Origin: Deltaproteobacteria bacterium RIFCSPHIGHO2_12_FULL_43_9
GTDB lineage: Bacteria > Bdellovibrionota > O2-12-FULL-43-9
Length of the DNA stretch: 15,830 bases
NCBI GenBank assembly: GCA_001798265.1
Contig: MGRR01000109.1
Location: 6,581 to 22,410, forward strand
Direction: 5' to 3'
The notes under the pieces are model-generated. The model was not told where the DNA came from, did not search any database, and worked only from the letters and a program-made list of their open reading frames with translations. This document shows positions 14,807 to 15,830 of this stretch, one piece after another; position 1 is the stretch's first letter, and each line of letters starts with the position of its first letter. The position numbers and the translations under genes are program-made.

Positions 14807-14861
14807 TGTCATTCCGGCAAAAGCCGGAATCTTTATGATCCCGGCTTCCGCCGGGATGACA
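14807..14861. repeat. 55-bp double-hairpin palindromic repeat (REP/MITE-like)
   Basis: The element is bounded by perfect inverted ends TGTCAT (14807-14812) and ATGACA (14856-14861). It contains two perfect hairpins: ATTCCGGC/GCCGGAAT with an AAAA loop (14811-14830) and ATCCCGGC/GCCGGGAT with a TTCC loop (14838-14857). This is a widespread style of dispersed intergenic repeat. It lies between the plsY hairpin and the glnA ribosome-binding site, so it is in the glnA leader or promoter region. A translated reading of it gives only a spurious peptide. Confidence 0.85.
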
Positions 14862-14885
14862 CCCTGACAATCCGGAGGCCATCCT

Positions 14886-15830
14886 ATGAATCCCAAAGAG
14901 GCGGTAATTTTTGCTAAAGAGAATAAAGCAAAAATGGTTGATCTTAAATTTCAGGATCTGATTGGCATGTGGCAGCACTTTTCCGTTCCGATTTCACAAT
15001 TAAAAGAGGGTAATTTCGAGGATGGTTATGGATTTGACGGGTCAAGCATCAGGGGATGGCAACCGATTCACGCAAGTGACATGTTGGTTTTACCGGATCC
15101 AAACACCGCGGTGATGGATCCATTCATGGCGACACCAACTATGAGTTTTATTTGTGATATCGTCGATCCCCTTACAAGAGAGCCATATTCCAGGGACCCA
15201 AGAAACATAGCAATCAAAACAGAAAAATATCTCAGATCAACCGGTATTGCCGATGAAGCGTACTTTGGACCGGAGGCGGAATTTTTTATTTTTGACGACG
15301 TCAGGTATTCACAAACCAGAAACTCTAGTTACTATTATGTCGATTCCATAGAGGGTGCCTGGAACACAGGGCGTGAAGAAGCGCCTAACCTTGGTTATAA
15401 ACCGCGACATAAAGAGGGCTATTTTCCCGTAAGCCCAAGCGATAAATTAAATGATATTAGGACTGAAATGGTTCTTGAGCTGGAAAAGATCGGGATAGAG
15501 GTAGAAGCTCAACACCATGAAGTTGCAACGGGCGGCCAGGGTGAAATCGACATGAAATACAACTCACTTGTCAAAATGGCTGATCAATTGATGTGGTTTA
15601 AATATATAATTAAAAACGTTGCCGCCAGACACAATAAAACCGTTACGTTCATGCCAAAACCGATTTTCGAAGACAACGGTTCCGGGATGCATGTTCATAT
15701 AAGCCTCTGGAAAAACGGAAAGAATCTTTTTTCCGGCGATAAATACGGTGGTCTCAGCCAAATGGCACTCTATTTTACAGGAGGAATTTTAAAACACGCG
15801 GGGGCAATTTGCGCATTTGCCAATCCGACA
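14886..15830 (+). CDS. glnA: Type I glutamine synthetase (3' end beyond window)
   Basis: It joins ammonia to glutamate using ATP, as a cytoplasmic dodecamer. The first 315 of about 470 residues are visible. Motifs: DGSSIRGW (51-58), metal-binding Glu130 and Glu132 in GPEAEFFIF, QHHEVATGGQGEID, and the ATP and glutamate site MPKPIFEDNGSGMHVH. The length of the segment after the glutamates (YSQTRNSSYYYVDSIEGAW) fits the GSI-beta group, which is usually controlled by adenylylation at a C-terminal tyrosine; that site lies outside the window. GGAGG seven bases before the ATG is a strong ribosome-binding site. The leader holds the palindromic repeat. No convincing sigma54 promoter or NtrC site is seen upstream; a weak TAGAAT (14795-14800) is the only -10 candidate. 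Confidence 0.97.
   Translation, partial: MNPKEAVIFAKENKAKMVDLKFQDLIGMWQHFSVPISQLKEGNFEDGYGFDGSSIRGWQPIHASDMLVLPDPNTAVMDPFMATPTMSFICDIVDPLTREPYSRDPRNIAIKTEKYLRSTGIADEAYFGPEAEFFIFDDVRYSQTRNSSYYYVDSIEGAWNTGREEAPNLGYKPRHKEGYFPVSPSDKLNDIRTEMVLELEKIGIEVEAQHHEVATGGQGEIDMKYNSLVKMADQLMWFKYIIKNVAARHNKTVTFMPKPIFEDNGSGMHVHISLWKNGKNLFSGDKYGGLSQMALYFTGGILKHAGAICAFANPT

Noticed and set aside
14709..14885. Sigma54 promoter or NtrC sites for glnA
   Set aside because: No TGGCAC-N5-TTGC match and no convincing NtrC palindrome were seen; the long hairpin has a different sequence.
14772..14978. 68-residue minus-strand reading frame with CHPGGSRDHKDSGFCRND
   Set aside because: A translation of the intergenic double-hairpin repeat running into antisense glnA; not a real gene.

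Overview
The window comes from a Gram-negative bacterium. It encodes an LptF/LptG-type lipopolysaccharide export permease, a TonB-dependent receptor with its uptake system, and another outer-membrane barrel. Base composition is moderately AT-rich. Gene order and protein style suggest an uncultivated or little-studied proteobacterial or deltaproteobacterial-type lineage, but I cannot name the genus from the sequence alone.

Region 1 (1-7606, minus strand) is a tightly packed run of eight genes read right to left: dksA-galU-priA-lptG-def-fmt-rpe-hutH. Gaps are mostly a few bases or overlaps (dksA/galU share 1 base, def/fmt 4 bases). They combine stringent-response transcription control, UDP-glucose synthesis, replication restart, LPS export, N-terminal formyl-methionine handling and the pentose-phosphate epimerase. 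The last gene, histidine ammonia-lyase, is out of place functionally and is cut by the left window edge. It carries an in-frame insertion of about 39 codons built from dispersed-repeat DNA (three 21-bp tandem units plus a palindrome). galU has no ATG/GTG/TTG start ahead of its conserved N-terminus and probably starts at an AUU codon that overlaps the dksA stop.

Region 2 (7607-8535) holds back-to-back sigma70-like promoters whose -35 boxes overlap, then a plus-strand outer-membrane beta-barrel gene.

Region 3 (8474-12775, minus strand) is a four-gene uptake operon: TonB-dependent receptor, periplasmic binding protein, FecCD-type permease and ATPase. Each junction is an ATGA overlap. It most resembles BtuB-BtuF-BtuC-BtuD corrinoid uptake. 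Its last gene overlaps the barrel gene tail to tail by 62 bp. There is no room for a cobalamin riboswitch between the receptor gene and its divergent neighbour.

Region 4 (12835-15830, plus strand) has a metal-dependent deaminase of the ATZ/TRZ-MtaD amidohydrolase family with some formimidoylglutamate-deiminase (HutF)-like features, then plsY (ATGA overlap), a long hairpin, a 55-bp double-hairpin repeat and the first two thirds of a type I glutamine synthetase gene, cut by the right edge. The intergenic repeat and the palindrome inside hutH share the same kind of ends (GTCATTC ... GGAT[G/A]AC), so related mobile or REP-like DNA occurs both between and inside genes.
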